Assembly: GCF_003597395.2 (NCBI RefSeq)
Contig: NC_133769.1
Span: 46,493,539 to 46,557,538, forward strand
Source: Chelonoidis abingdonii
Taxonomy: Eukaryota; Chordata; Testudines; Testudinidae
Length of the DNA stretch: 64,000 nucleotides
Direction of reading: 5' to 3'
Position 1 is the stretch's first letter, and each line of letters starts with the position of its first letter. A model generated the notes under the pieces. The model was not told where the DNA came from. It saw nothing but the letters and a program-made list of their open reading frames with translations, and searched no databases. Made by a program: the position numbers and the translations under genes. Below, in pieces: positions 36,301 through 49,700 of this stretch.

Positions 36301-36423
36301 CTCGTTGTGTGGATGGGTGCAGGGTTAAATTGGTTTAATGCTACTAAATTCGGTTTAAATGGGTAGTTTAGACCAGGCCTAAGACCCTGCTTATACAACT
36401 GAAGGCTGGATCCTGTTCCTATC

Positions 36424-36560
36424 ATAAGAACAGCCATACAGGGTCAGACTAATTGTCCATCTAGCCCAGTATCCTGTCTTCTGACAGTGGCCAATGCCAG
36501 GGGCTTCAGAGGCAATGAACAGAACAGGTAATCGTCATGTGATCCATCCCCTGTTGCTGA
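36424..36560. repeat. Interspersed repeat (CATAAGAACAGCCATACAGGG type)
   Basis: ATAAGAACAGCCATACAGGG, CCATCTAGCCCAGTATCCTG, GACAGTGGCCAATGCCAGG, ATGAACAGAACAGGTAATC. This is a common sauropsid dispersed repeat whose class I cannot state. Confidence 0.6.
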
Positions 36561-36937
36561 CGTCAGTGGGAATTTTTCTACTCACCTCAATGAGGGCAGG
36601 ATTGGAGCCAAATTCCTTGTAAATTATATAGTTTTTTCAATGGAGTATTTACATCAATCTTTCAAAATGCTTAGTTAAATGCTATTCAAATCTCTATTAC
36701 TGACACACAGGGTTAGAGCCCTGCTGCACAGGATGGGAATTTGAAGGATAAAACAAGAGACAAGTAATGACTGACTACAGTGAGAAACGAGGGCAAAGCT
36801 CACCCATACAAATGCACAGTGTATGTATGCAGCATATGTTCCAGGGAAAATTCACCTCAGTATGCAGGGCTTGTGTAGGGCCTCCCACACCACTTTTAAC
36901 CATAAACTAAACTTAAGTTGATAACGTGATCCTTAAA

Positions 36938-37215
36938 TTCATAGATTCCAAGGCCAGAAGAGACCATTATGTCATCTAGTCTGATTTCTATATAGCATAG
37001 GTCATGGAACTTCCCCCAAAATAATTCCTAGCGCACATCTCTTAGACAAACATCCAATCTTAATTTAAAAATCATCAGTGATGGAGAATCCATCATGACC
37101 CTGGATAAATTGTTCCAATGATTAATTACTCTCACTGTTAAAATTTCACACTTTATTTCCAGTCTGAATTCGTCTAGCTTCAGCTTCCAGCCATTGGATT
37201 GCATTACAATAAATG
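36938..37215 (-). mobile_element. CR1 LINE 3' end
   Basis: Complement of a CR1 terminus: CATAGATTCCAAGGCCAGAA, CATCCAATCTTAATTTAAAA, TGGAGAATCCATCATGACCC. The minus strand still reads NGWKLKLDEFRLEIK and ILTVRVINHWNNLSR, the conserved CR1 ORF2 tail. Confidence 0.85.
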
Positions 37216-37219
37216 TCAC

Positions 37220-38510
37220 AGAAGAACTTGTATAAGCCCTCAGCCTTTGACTGGGGAAGAGGAAGACTTTCACCTTGGCTGTGGGTGTGTATATAAACTA
37301 TACTGCTTTGAGAACACTCCCCCCTCCCCCCGTCTCTGCTTATCCCCGTCTCTGCTTATGAAACCACCATTAAAGATAAGATACTTTGAACGGAAATTTG
37401 ACAGTGATCATATCCTAAAATTAAAGGCTCTGGTGAATGCAAACAAAGTCTGCATGATAACGGAAAATAAATACATTGATGTTTACAGACAGTGCCTGAT
37501 CAACATGCATATTTCCTTTTTAGCATACAGCAGCCTTTGTAGGATAGCATGAAAAGATTGAAGTGATGGACTTTTTTGCCTTTGAAAAACATTACATATT
37601 TTGTATAACAGACCTGCAGCCTTTCAATCAGAATATTTCCCCCCACGTCTTTTAACTACATCCCGAACTAAATCTAACATATTCCCAGACCATCTGTCAT
37701 TTAACACAAATAGCTGAGCCTGGGAGACAGGAATGAAACAGACAAATCTGTTTTCCTAGAGCACCTAGGAATCTAACCTTTTAGTAATTTATTTTTTAAA
37801 ACTAAAATGGTGTCGAAATTGGCTCTATTAGATTTTCAGCACACTCGCTGTTTTAATCACAGAAGCTGAGTTCATAGATTTTTATTATTCATCATCTCTT
37901 TCAAAAGATACTGATTAAAGGTTTGCCTTATGGTGCACAGCAGACTGAAAATATAGTTTCCTTACAGTGTGATGGCTTGCTGAACAGCAGACTGTATGCA
38001 GGTAGCTTTCACACATGGACAGAAACAGATCGCATGCAGTTAGTGCCAAACCAGTAGACTGAAGTTAGAATTCACCCCTGTGCTCCACAGCAGACAGCTT
38101 ACAGCAATCTAACTCCTTCCTAGGCATTTTATTCACTCAGAGTAATCAAGCAGCTGATAGCTGAACTAGTCCATCATCACAAAGACAACTAATTATTTTT
38201 GAAAACGGAATAATGTGCTCAATGGCAGCACTTAGTCTACTGCACAAGGCCTGACCAATGAGATTGAACTGCGACTTCACTTTACTCAATACTGAGATCA
38301 GAAGAACAAACCCTTGGGGAAGCTAAGTCCTGAGGAAAAAGGAAACTTTAAAAAACACTCTTACTTAATAAAATGCTACCTCTACAGTACTAGAATAACC
38401 ACCAAATGTGAGCCTGATTCTGCAAGGTCGTGAGCAATTGGGACTCTCAGCACCTCACAGGAGTAGTCCCTCATATGGCTAAGCATCATTCTCCAAGAAG
38501 TTGCATCATT
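37220..38510. other. Intron, no gene recognised
   Basis: Includes a CCCGTCTCTGCTTATC tandem doublet at 37329-37360. Otherwise unique-looking AT-rich sequence. Confidence 0.45.
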
Positions 38511-38519
38511 TTCCTAGAG

Positions 38520-38886
38520 TAGTTTTTCTCCAACCGGTGGTACACATACCCCTGAGGGTATGCCAAGGTCTTCCGGGGGAACATCGTCTAGATATTTGCC
38601 TAGTTTTACAGCAGACTAAATAAAAAGCACTAGCAAAATCAGTGCAAACTAAAATTTCATACAGACAATGACTTGTTTATACTGCTTTACCTACTATACA
38701 CTGAAATGCAGCACAACATTTATATTCCAATACATTTCTTTTATAATAATGTGCTGTGCCACTTCTATATTTTTATGTCTGATTTTATAAGCAAGTAGTT
38801 TTTAAGTGAGGTGAAACTTGGGGGTACACAAGACAAATCAGACTCCTGAAAGGGGTACAGTAGTCTGGAAAGATTGAGAGCCACTG
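38520..38886. mobile_element. hAT non-autonomous element, 367 bp, exact 8-bp target duplication
   Basis: Ends TAGTTTTTCTCCAACC and (complement of the right end) CAGTGGCTCTCAATC, variants of CAGTGGTTCTCAACC. Flanked by TCCTAGAG at 38512-38519 and 38887-38894. The interior has GGGGGTACACAAGAC and GAAAGGGGTACAGTAG near the right end. No transposase. Confidence 0.85.
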
Positions 38887-38899
38887 TCCTAGAGTACTT

Positions 38900-39640
38900 T
38901 ACAATGGTGCTGATTCACATCTCTCAACTATGGGCCACAAATGGCTCTTCATTGCTCTGGCAATGAAATCTGCATCCACTCTGAGGCTCCTTTACATTAT
39001 CAGAGCTGTGTAAAAGGGGCCTTCAGTATAAATAAGAAGTAGGCCAAAGTGCTTCTTGCAAAACAAAACAAAAAGAGTTGTGGCCTTATTCCGCCATAAC
39101 TGATGCTCTGGGCAATGGATTGAAGTTGTTTCATTGGCAGGAAACACAGGTGAATCAAAGCTAAATAAAAGGTTATTCATCAGTTGTCATCATTATTTGT
39201 TGTGCACTGGCAGTTAACTTGGCACAGTAAATAGTCAGATCCTGAAAGGTGCAGAATCCCTTCCAAAAAGGTACTGAATGTCCTGTACTTTCAGGGACCT
39301 TGGGGTGAAGCATGAGGGCACCCACAACTGTCCAGAATTCAGCCAAAGTAAGATTAGTATGCACCTCAGCAAAACAAATACAGCAAGTTCCAAAAGGAAT
39401 TTTGTAATCCCTGCCAATATTCATTTTTATAATGATCTTAATATTAAACTTGCAACTGTATGCTAAATGCCAGACGAACATTTATCTTGAACTGTTTTTA
39501 AGGGGAGTGTCATTAATTAATTGAATGGAATTCTGGAAGATGTGCAACAGATAATGTGGATAAGGAGATTTTTGAATGCAAATTTTGGACTGTATGATAC
39601 AGCACTGTGGTTTCCTGAATGTTGCAGTACTTGTGCATTT
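38900..39640. other. Intron, no gene recognised
   Basis: A 102-codon minus-strand open run at 39481-39173 lacks splice context and known motifs. Nothing else seen. Confidence 0.4.
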
Positions 39641-39649
39641 AAAGAGCCT

Positions 39650-39745
39650 GATCCTGGGAGGTGCTAAGTATCTAATGCCAGTTGTTGAGTCCCCTCAACT
39701 CCCACTGATTGCACCTCACAAAAGGCACTCAGCACTTTGCAAGAT
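39650..39745. repeat. Palindromic repeat (CTGATCCTGGGAGGTGC type)
   Basis: The left half GCCTGATCCTGGGAGGTGCT mirrors the right half CAGCACTTTGCAAGATCC with CAACTCCCA near the centre. A shorter relative is at 38410-38475. Confidence 0.55.
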
Positions 39746-39749
39746 CCAT

Positions 39750-42700
39750 CCCACAAACTCTTCAGCATGGCATTCAAATTGAGGTGTTGTCTCACCCAAA
39801 GCAGATGGGGTCATAAAAACACAATGCTAAGCCATTTTAGACTACTCAAAAAAAAATAGATCAGGGAGGAAAATGTTGAGCATAAACTTTATACTGATTT
39901 TTATCTGGAGTAGCTTGCCGTTCTTCAGTATCCATATGTGTAGTCACTGGGGAGTTGTCTGACCATATGTTTTTTTGTTCCACATCTGTCAACTAAAGCA
40001 GAGATCTGGTTGCAAAATGCAGCACTCTGGAACAGTATGTGGATTTCTGATATTCCCTCAAGCATTTTGGGCCCGTAAAGCAAGGAATGGTTTACCTTGA
40101 GACTAGAGTATGTTCATCTGTGCTTTACATGCTATTGCTCTGATACTGTTCATATTATATAAAGTAAGTCATACTAGTTATTTCAGACCAGCATTATAGA
40201 ATTTCAAAAGAAACAAAAAGCACTTCTAAATAAATAGGAATATACTAACTAACAGATATACTTTAATCCTTCACATCACTATGATTTACCATAGCCAAAA
40301 AGCACATTTGATTTGCTTTATACCTCACTGAAATGCACAACATATGCAACAGAGCCTACTGTATAATATTCCAGTTAGTCAGTCAGGTAGTATTATGCTG
40401 CTCAGCTATAAAATTTAGAAGTATCCTGATTATCAGATTAAGAAAACATTGATAGTACAATGGCGAGACACTTGGCAAAGTTGGTACAAGCCTATCACAG
40501 CAGTAGGTCCAAAATACTAAGCTATCCCTTACACAACTATATTCATACTTTGTAGGGCAACCATGGTCCAGATTATACAATGAAGTTCTGTTTGTTTGTT
40601 TTTTTAAAGTACCAACTAATCTGCTACAGATAATTCTATTTCTTGTTAAGTAATTGCTGTACATGACCTGAAGGTAAGAAAATTACTGGAGAGGCCGTTA
40701 TGTTCTCTGACACCAGAATGAAGGATTTGGGATTAAAAAAAAAAAACTTAAATCCAGTTGCATATATTGGGATGGCAAGGGCCCTAACAATGACCAAGTG
40801 CTTCCAAAAATTAGCTCTACAAATCCCTCTGACAGATAGATCCATTGAGTAAGATCCACATTTGTGAAAGGGCTGAATCTGGAATGTTTGGACAGTTATT
40901 GCAGCTCGATGAGCAGAGATCTGCTGAAAATTTGACTTAGACACTTTTCTCCCACATATTATAATTTTAACCTACAGGCAAACTACCATAAACAAGAGTA
41001 AATAATCAAACAGCTTATTTAAAAACTTTAATCAGTTTTAAGCAAATGTTTCATATATTTTTCAAAATATTACAATTACCAAAGACTGCAGAGAAATGTC
41101 ACGTCACCCCTACTCTATAACATAAATGTTAAAATAAACTTAGGTTTTGGGATTTACTTTTTTAAAGGATCGCAGGTTTGTCAAGTCTGCTATTTGATGC
41201 TAGGAGTGTTTAAATTTTTCAATCAGAATTGAAGACACTCCCAGTTAAATAACTTGACAACTTCAACTGAAGTAGCAGCTATAATCTAGCACTTTCAGCT
41301 TACAATTTAGTCTGGTTATTGGTCACAGTTTTGGTATGTGAAGACGTGATATTTTTATCATCAACAGAATGAAAATGTACATTAATTTACATTAGTTTCT
41401 GCCAGTCTCATGAGATTTGGGAGTGGGGAGGTTTATAACTTTGAATCTATGATCATTTACTTTTTGTTGTTCAAGAATTTTTTCAAACTGCCCATCTCAA
41501 ACTACTTATTTGAATTCCATTCTGCAATATTACACCATTACATATAGGGAGCCATCAGAGGAAAGCAAACAAATCAACAACAAAATCCACGGTAACTAAA
41601 TTCTCATTTACAGGGGCGAACTAATCAAGGGTGCTCACAAATGAAGTGGTAACAGAAACAGCAAAACAGTAACACCCAACAAGGGGACCTTTCTAATGAT
41701 ATGGCACTCTTCATCTTTAAAACACAGCTCACTGGGCCAACCTATTGGACTGGTAGGAGGAGTTGCAGGTGGCAGGTGTGCAGCTGTTGGGGGAATAGGG
41801 AACTTATGGAGGTGGTCTCCCTGGCCTAGCCAACCATATGTGAATTTAAGTCCAGTCTCTCTCATGGTGGGTGTGTAAGTGGTGGGACTTACTTCAGCTC
41901 TATAACTGCAGTAACACTCCTGTGCCTCCAGCAGGAGGGAGAACTGAGATGGGACAAAGGTTCTTAAATTCTTTTGAGAGAGACTAGGGTTGGTCGTCCA
42001 AGATGCCCAGCACTCTGGCCCAGAAAAGCACTTAGCCCCATGCACTTTAAGCAAATGAGTGTTCCACTTTAAATCAATCCTGTTTTAAATCAATGTGACT
42101 ACTCCCATGCTTATGGCTGAGAATTGGCATAAGTGTGCTTTGCTGGATTGGGGTCAGAGCACTCAGCATGATGCAGGATCAAGCCTTCCCCCTGCTGCTG
42201 GTGTGAGGAAAGGGGATTCTTTGTCCCCAAGAACAGAGTCTTCTCTCTAGCTTCTCTCTCTGGCTGACAGCTCCACTTCAGAGCTGTCAGCCAGGAACTC
42301 TCTCCTCAGGGTGCACAGATCTCTTCTGAAGCTGCAAGTCAGTCAGTTGGAAATACAGTAAACTGTATTTACTAATCATCAAATTGCCATATAAGACAGT
42401 TGGTTTTAAAGGTGGCCATGGTCTCCGACCCTTTGGAAGGGGAAGAATGTGGGCTGCCAATGACTTCTCAGGGACTTTGCTGCTGTAGGGACCTCAGGAA
42501 CTGGCCTTGGAGTAGGAACTGGTTCAGATAAATAATTCCTTGTCCCTAACCACCAAAAAGCTAAACCAAACCTTTCCTGAAATCTGAAATAGTTGATTAA
42601 TTTTTATTTTAAACTTATTTTTCATTTTCATGTCTCTCTGTGCTTCTGGGTTTTCTTTGAGACCAGAAGCAGGAAAGCTGAAATACACCACAAAAAACTA

Positions 42701-43140
42701 ATCTTGAAGCATTTCTGGCTTGACTGTAAGCAAGCAGCATCAGAATTTTTACAGCAGACATTATGTCCCTGAGATTTCCTGACCAATTTTAAAGGCACAA
42801 AAGGCTGAGATATGTCAGGATTCATTCTGGATGAGTATAAATTCTGGGGGTGCTTACCTGAACTGAACTCAAAATATTTTGAAACTCCCCGCATAATTAG
42901 AACAACATCAAACATCTACAAGTATCAAGCAATGTAAAATTCAGTCAAATGTAAAATTGTATACAAGTCATCAGGCAGAGACAACAGTATAAACAATTCT
43001 TACCTAGCAAACAGAAGACAAAAATGTATAACCTGAAAGAATACAAACATAAAATTATATCCTCGATGATATATTTTTAGGAGCCATTAGATAAAAAATG
43101 TTGTCTAGTTCATCTCCCTACCAGTTCAGGGTTGCTCCCT
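39750..43140. other. CPED1 intron, no gene recognised
   Basis: AT-rich with scattered open runs of up to 139 codons on the minus strand (42054-41635) that have no recognisable domain or splice pairing. A short perfect hairpin lies at 42261-42293. Confidence 0.4.
42261..42293. repeat. Perfect 13-bp stem, 7-nt loop hairpin
   Basis: TGGCTGACAGCTC, loop CACTTCA, GAGCTGTCAGCCA. Isolated; no T-tract terminator context is expected in this genome type. Confidence 0.8.
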
Positions 43141-43148
43141 GCAGCAGG

Positions 43149-43304
43149 TGTTCTTAACCTGGGGGTGATGACCACCCACCCTATCCTTCCCATGTTGCTA
43201 AATGGCTAGATTCAGCTAGGTTAGTGCTTTGGGAGAATGTTAGGATTCCCCTGGTACAGACAAGGAGGTCCCAGTATGGAAATGGTTGTAAACTGCTGTC
43301 CTAT
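43149..43304. mobile_element. Possible small hAT element
   Basis: The left end CAGCAGGTGTTCTTAACC and the complement of the right end CAGCAGTTTACAACC resemble the CAGNGGTTCTCAACC hAT terminus. No convincing 8-bp duplication. Confidence 0.4.
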
Positions 43305-43443
43305 TATGTATTTTCTAGTACATTTCCCACTCTAGTTTAGAATACTATATTGAACAAGATAGCTAGTATGTATATCATTTCCCTCTATTGGATAGAATCA
43401 GAACTGCTGCCAACAGCTAATGAGAGTTTCCTTTAGCTTAAAG

Positions 43444-43738
43444 CAGGGGCTGGCAACCTTTCAGAAGTGGTGTGCCAAGTCTTCATTTATTTACTCCAAT
43501 TTAAGGTTTCACATGGCAGTAATACATTTTAATGTTTTTAGAAGGTCTCTTTCTATGAGTCTATAATATATAACTAAATCATTGTCATATTTAGAGTAAA
43601 TAAGGTTTTTAAAATGTTTAAGAAGCTTCATTTAAAATTAAATTAAAATACAGAGCCTCCCAGACTGCAGTGTGAGTGCCACTGAAAATCAGTTCATGTG
43701 CCACCTTCGGCACACGTGCCATAGGTTGCCTACCCCTG
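43444..43738. mobile_element. hAT non-autonomous element, 295 bp, 8-bp target duplication
   Basis: The left end CAGGGGCTGGCAACCT and complement of the right end CAGGGGTAGGCAACCT match at 14 of 16. Flanked by GCTTAAAG (43436-43443) and GGTTAAAG (43739-43746). AT-rich interior, no ORF. Confidence 0.85.
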
Positions 43739-43749
43739 GGTTAAAGTCT

Positions 43750-46700
43750 AGGAGTCTGTATTCTTGGAGAAGGATCTAGGTTCTGCGTGGGTTTTTACTG
43801 TGACGTTGCAAGTAGCCTTGATATGTAGCAGTGATAGTCATGAAGGTCTAAGTGGCCACAGATTTCTTGCACTGTGATAAGAGAACACTGCAGTAACTAA
43901 CTGCTGACAAGGGGTTTCTGCCTAGTCCCCCTCCTCTCCAGCTTTATTGTTGAAAAATTGACATCTACTGCCATGTGCACTCTTCATCTCTTTAAATCAA
44001 ATATCCTAGCTTCTCAAAAGGAATTCACTGGGGCGGCAAGTACCAAGTTCTGAAGTCACACCCACAACAAAGCTATCATAAGAGGATTTTTTTTCCTCTT
44101 GACACACACCTATACCTTAAGATTCAGAAACATGAAGCAGCAAGGTTGCATGGTCCATTCTCCTTTCCCTTCATATCTCAGGGTCCCCTCACCTCCAGGA
44201 AAACTTTATATTTATAAGCTAAGAGAACACATTTGAAACAGCCAAGCCAGGCCAAGCTGGGGCTTTAAAACTCAGGAACAACCACGGGTATGCGTGTGTG
44301 CAGGGGAGAGAGGGGAAATGACACAGATTTTATTTATTTGTGCCCTTGAATTGTATGTGAAAGTTAATTTGCAGTGTTGTTCACATTACTGTACTATAGC
44401 TACAGGACAATAAAAACACACCTTAACAGTCACAGGTCAGATTCTACGTTTTAATTGTTTTGGACCAAGTCAGAGTTTGTTTCACATCTCATTGTATAAA
44501 CAAGTGACACAAATTTGTGACATTAGGGAAGTTTTAAAACTTTAGAAGGTGAAGGACAATCACTTAAGAGGCCATGATCTCACAGAGCCCCAAGAAGTCT
44601 TATCTGAAGTGATTTTCTTTCTTTACTGTTTATTCACATTGAAAATAGCATTCCGAAAAGGTAAAATCCTGGACAAAAGGACAAAACCCAAAGGCAGACC
44701 CAAAAAAACCAATAAAATAAAATAAAAGCTGGAAAATTCAACTATATACCCATTTTATTTATTTCAGCTTCTTTACTGTTCTCTTTAGTCCTAAGTCTTT
44801 TCTCCTTCTTCCACTTTCTGTCCCCACCCAACTTTCATGTGGAAAAAAATTACTAAGGGCTTCAAACTACACCATTAAAGTCAACGGGAGTTTTGACATT
44901 GACATCTGTGGAAAAAGGATCAGGTTTTAAGTGTGTTGAACCACTTAGGACCTTATCCTTCTCATTCTGATATATTGCATACCCTACAAATCATCTTACA
45001 TGTCTTACAGGATTTATATTGTGCATGGGTATTTTGTCCTTCAGATGTTCATCAGCCCCAAGAACATACTGGTATGAGGATGGGGTTTTCATAAGAGATA
45101 TAACACACGAGCAAATTCAAATATTTGCATTTCATTGGATAACTCCAAATTCTACTCACAGTTTGTGCTGGCTCACAGACCTCCTGCGAGCTCTTAAGCA
45201 CATGTGTAACTTTACACACATGAGCAGACTCATTGACTTCCATAGGATTACTGAGATATAAAAGTTACATAGCGCAAATTGGGGAAACTATACAGGGTAT
45301 AGAGAATATTTTTCTAATGCATTCTCTTGCCATCTTTTTCCTTTGGTAAAGAGCAAGGAGTAAGATTCAAATGATGTAGCACAGACTATGATGAGGATGA
45401 ACATATGCGTACAATAAACACCAGGATTAGAGATAAATGTACTCATGCTTGTTCTTAGGATGCCATCTCAGTTCTCTGGCACCTCATCATCACATTTCTT
45501 TCTTTTCAGTCTGCTGCAAAGCATAACAAGGAATCCAAACTACTGTCAAAGGTACAAGCAGTAAAAGATCCATTTCATATTTTTTCTACAGGAAACTGAA
45601 CATATAACTGAATGGATAACAAATAATATATAGCAGTTTCTCTGAAAAAAATCTGTACCAGAAGCAGTCAAAGGCTGTATGAACTTTGAAGCTTAGAAAG
45701 AGTTAACGAAAGAAATAAACAATGATAATGAAAAACAGAGCTTTGAGATGAAACTGGAAAATTGTGACATTTAAATTTGTTGCTTTGTTATGGAACTGGA
45801 ATAGCACTGTAACAAAAGGCACTTTTAACAGATGATGCCCTTCCACATTTTTTCATGTTGATTTATATTTTCTTCAAAGACTTATGATTATTCCTTTAAA
45901 AATAAAATTAATAATTAAATCCCTATGAAGTCTAACATTTTTAATCTGTGATTTAATTCTCTTTCTGTACTTTAGTGAAAGCAGCTACAAAGCACAGAAT
46001 TCTTCAAGGGGAATGAAAACAATTACAATTTTTCATTCCTTTTCCCTTAAACCATGTTTTGCCACAGCAGTGATCTCAGTCATCATTAATTGATACCAGC
46101 ACAGGACATATTCCATAATCCCTCATTTTGAAGTTGACTGTCTTGCACCAGACCCTGCCAACCTAAATCACAGAGATGAGAGTTTCTTCCTAAAGGTAAG
46201 CCTCAATGTAAACAGCCAAACAGACTGACAATCTTCCCAAAGGACTGCAGGTGATGTTGTCACCACTGCATTTTCATTCACGTTATGATACAGGAGAGGG
46301 GAGATTTAGTTTATGGCCAGGGCTCCATAAGTGCCCCATTGACAGAGGATGCTATGTTGGCATGCTGCATCCATGACCAAACTACCTTCCTGGACTTAGA
46401 GTCACAGTGCTATGCACAGTGGAGATTGCAGTTATGATGCATTGCCACAGTTTCCGTCACAGAGGGCTCCCTGTAAATCAGCACAGAATTGTCCCAGAAT
46501 GTTCCAGACAACCTTTGGGTCTCATGGCTTACACAATCATCCTTCCCAGAACACTTCAGTTCATCAGGACTGATGGACAGCTTTGGATATTTATGGACAT
46601 TTCAGAATGCTTATCCAGGCTCAAACGCCAATCCTTTTGAGGTGGATTTATAAATACTGCCATGCCTCCTGAGCACCAAGTAGTGCACTACGGGAAAATT

Positions 46701-49700
46701 GCCTAAATTATTGTGACAAAAACACCCATATCTAGAGACTTGGAAGTATTTCACCACATAGTATAACATAAAATAAAGAGAACAATTATTCATTTATTTT
46801 TAAAATCTATATTGTTTTTAACATTCTACATGTAGCTGGAGATTAGCCAAACGGGGATATTTTATTCATTAAAAACTAATGCTCTCACTTTTCAGAGTGT
46901 TTTCCTAGGCCACCTTGATTGCTGGACTGATTTAACACCAGCTGAGGAAGAACAGAATATGTACAACTACACTCAGGAACAACCATCAAAAAAACACTCA
47001 AACAGAAATAAAGGCAGCTTGGAATACGACCCTTATACATTTGCTTTAAGTGTAACTGGAGGCCAATTTCATTTTCAAACTCAGACTTGCTCTGCTGTCA
47101 ATAAAATTAGCAAATACCTTGATATGATCTATTCAGCGGTTCTGATACATACATGTTAATACATGTTTTTCAAGTAAGGAAACCGTAGCACCATTAAACT
47201 AAAAATACTCTTCATTTATATATTCACATGGGATCACTAGGTTCTGTTTTTTCCCCCCTTTAATTTTTAATAGCAGATTTTTATGACTTCAGTGCTACCT
47301 GATTGCCTCAGAAGAACAGAAACTTTTACACACTCTGGATTTCCTCAGCATACTAGAGCTTCATTTAGAGTTAACATGTGACTCAGCTGATGTTGATACA
47401 CATAAATGTGCCCTAAAGTAGATTTCCACGTTTATTCTGGAACAGATTTTTTTTTGTGTCCCTGGACACTGGCAATTTCCATAGAAATTCAGATTTGAAT
47501 GTAGTAACAGCTGTGTGTCTAAAACATGTTTTGTGCAACAAGTGTATCTTCCTTTTAGCCAGAACCATCACCCAATATTGCTGAGACAGAAAAGAGATTT
47601 TATTTTACTGATTATTGAGAAAAAACTGTTGATCAAGTTCTTGAATTTTACAAAGATTTGACCAGAGATGAAGCAGATGTGTGTTCAATTCTTCCTATTA
47701 ACAACGGGAACTCATATCATAAAAATGATACTTCATTGGCTAAGAACAGACTAATACTCTGCAAAAATAATGAAGACTTGATGTGTTTGTATATAGCACT
47801 TTTAAAACTTATTAAAAAGGAGTATTTTAACAAAACCGCATGGCAATCTTGTTAATTCAATATTACGTCCAATATATGATTTATACAAATATTTTCTGGC
47901 AGACTGAAATTTCTCACATTTGTACCATGAATTGATTAAATATGGATATTTAATTTTCTGTAACTGTTTTCCTGGGCAAGCATCAGGGCAGCAAAATTTA
48001 CTTTGAGTCAACTTTATTAGCAAGTACAAAACCCCATCTGACAATTTCCCTTTCTTTGATTTCTGTTACAGCAGGCCCTTTAATTTAAAAGGCTAGAGAT
48101 AACAGGCTCTTTTGGAAGGATTAAGATAATTGGTCTCGACTTTCTAATTCCTTTTATGTAAATCACAACATTGTTCATTTATTGTCTTCTCACCAACTTC
48201 CTAGTTTTTAGCTGTCTCGGATGAAGCCCTTATACTCAAGCTTGGAGCTTGACATTCTGCCATTAGATCTGTACCAAGTATTTGTGGTAAATTCAGTGAC
48301 TGATGGTATGATGATAGCTTTTTCATGTGTCCCTCAAAATCTGCCATCTTTCAAAATGTTTTCATCTAAAAGTCTTTTCATGACTTTGTCCACATTTATG
48401 ACTATTGGACAAGAAAAGTGGCAACTGCTAATATGTCATCATTCTTTGTCGCTAGCATCTTCCCAAACCAGACTCAGATCCGATTTATGTTACATACTTT
48501 TCCTCCTGAGATGCTTCACCAACAAAGAGCTGTTGAGGGCAATTGTGATTTAAAACCCTCTTAACCTTTACCTACAAAGCAGCAAGTTTGCAGAGATTTC
48601 TTTTTGTATGAGTCTCACACTGAAATCTGTCACTCTCGTTCACTGTTGTAAAACTAATCAGGAAGGATGTAAGTTCCTAGACTCAGACAAGTTTTTGTGT
48701 GTCCAGTGAAAGGTCAGAGATAACTAGGCCACAGCTCGTCTAAATCAGCAAAGCTCCATTGAGTTCAATTCCAATTTACACCAGCTGAGGATGGGGCTCA
48801 ATTGTTTGCAATAGAAAGTGAGCTAAGGGAAGACGTATTCTATTATTCATGAAAGTGTAAAGAACAATGACATATGAAAAGCAACTAATATGGATGTTCT
48901 TTGTAAAATGTCTACTTCTAATCTGTTCTCTTTCTTCTCACAGATCTTCCATTGCTTCACCGACTGATCTAATTAACCTTTCAGAGAAAAGGCAATAAAA
49001 TACAAAGCTAAAACCTTGGATTCACCCCCATATATGTCATTATAAGATTTGTTTAACAGCAATACACTAGAGATGACAATAAGATATATGTGGGTTTCCA
49101 TAAGATTATTGGAAATATTCATTAATTACCTGCAATAGCATAATTATGTTTCTGCCTTAGACTTCTGTACAAATAGATTATTTATCAAACATTCATTTGA
49201 TAAAAATGGGGCCTAAGAGTTCATCCTAAAACATATTATTCAGCAGACAAACCTAGAAGATTTACCTGATCTTTGCCACATCTTTTAGAAGTGACATCCT
49301 ATCATCCAGGATTCTCCATGTAATAACATGACTTGAGATTAGCTGTTGGTACACGTTGGAGTTTCAGAAGAACAGTAATTACAAGAATCTGATCATTAAA
49401 AGTGAGAATGGTGGTCACTATTACTAAGGTCAACAATGCTATATATTGCAGGCAAAGAAACAGTGAAGAAAATTATTCTATGATTGAAAGCCATAACAAG
49501 AGGTTGTGGCTGAACAACATTTCAAGATCAAAATATATAAGTAAATACAAAGAAAATGAGGCACAAGTATTGACCAATTGTGTAAAATTATAAAAATACT
49601 GGGAAAATACACAAAAACTGTGGATGAATTATTGGAAACTAATGAAAATTTTCCTCTAGATTCAGGTCTAAGGCTGGTTCTCTAAGAGCTCTCTCTTTCT

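Larger units (their letters stand above)
32041..36379 (+). mobile_element. PIF/Harbinger DNA transposon, 4.3 kb, decayed
   Basis: Begins GGGTATGTCTACACTA and ends (complement) GGCCTGGTCTAAACTA, flanked by TAA at 32038-32040 and 36380-36382, the 3-bp target duplication typical of PIF/Harbinger. It carries a broken DDE transposase on the plus strand (about 32500-33680). The right half is probably a second, convergent gene. Poly(A) signals face each other near 33800-33842. Confidence 0.85.

Noticed and set aside
41635..42054. 139-codon minus-strand open reading frame, one of the longest in the window
   Set aside because: No recognisable domain, no splice pairing and no promoter context; length alone is not convincing in 64 kb.
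18274..49342. A chain of four minus-strand exon-like segments (49266-49342, 48942-48977, 37385-37449, 18274-18296) with GT/AG borders and mutually compatible phases leading into the exon at 17735
   Set aside because: Their joined translation (LISSHVITWRILDDR ..., ending CVSQTLE before DCG) does not resemble what I remember of CPED1 upstream of DCG. Short open segments with splice-like ends arise easily by chance when searching this much intron.
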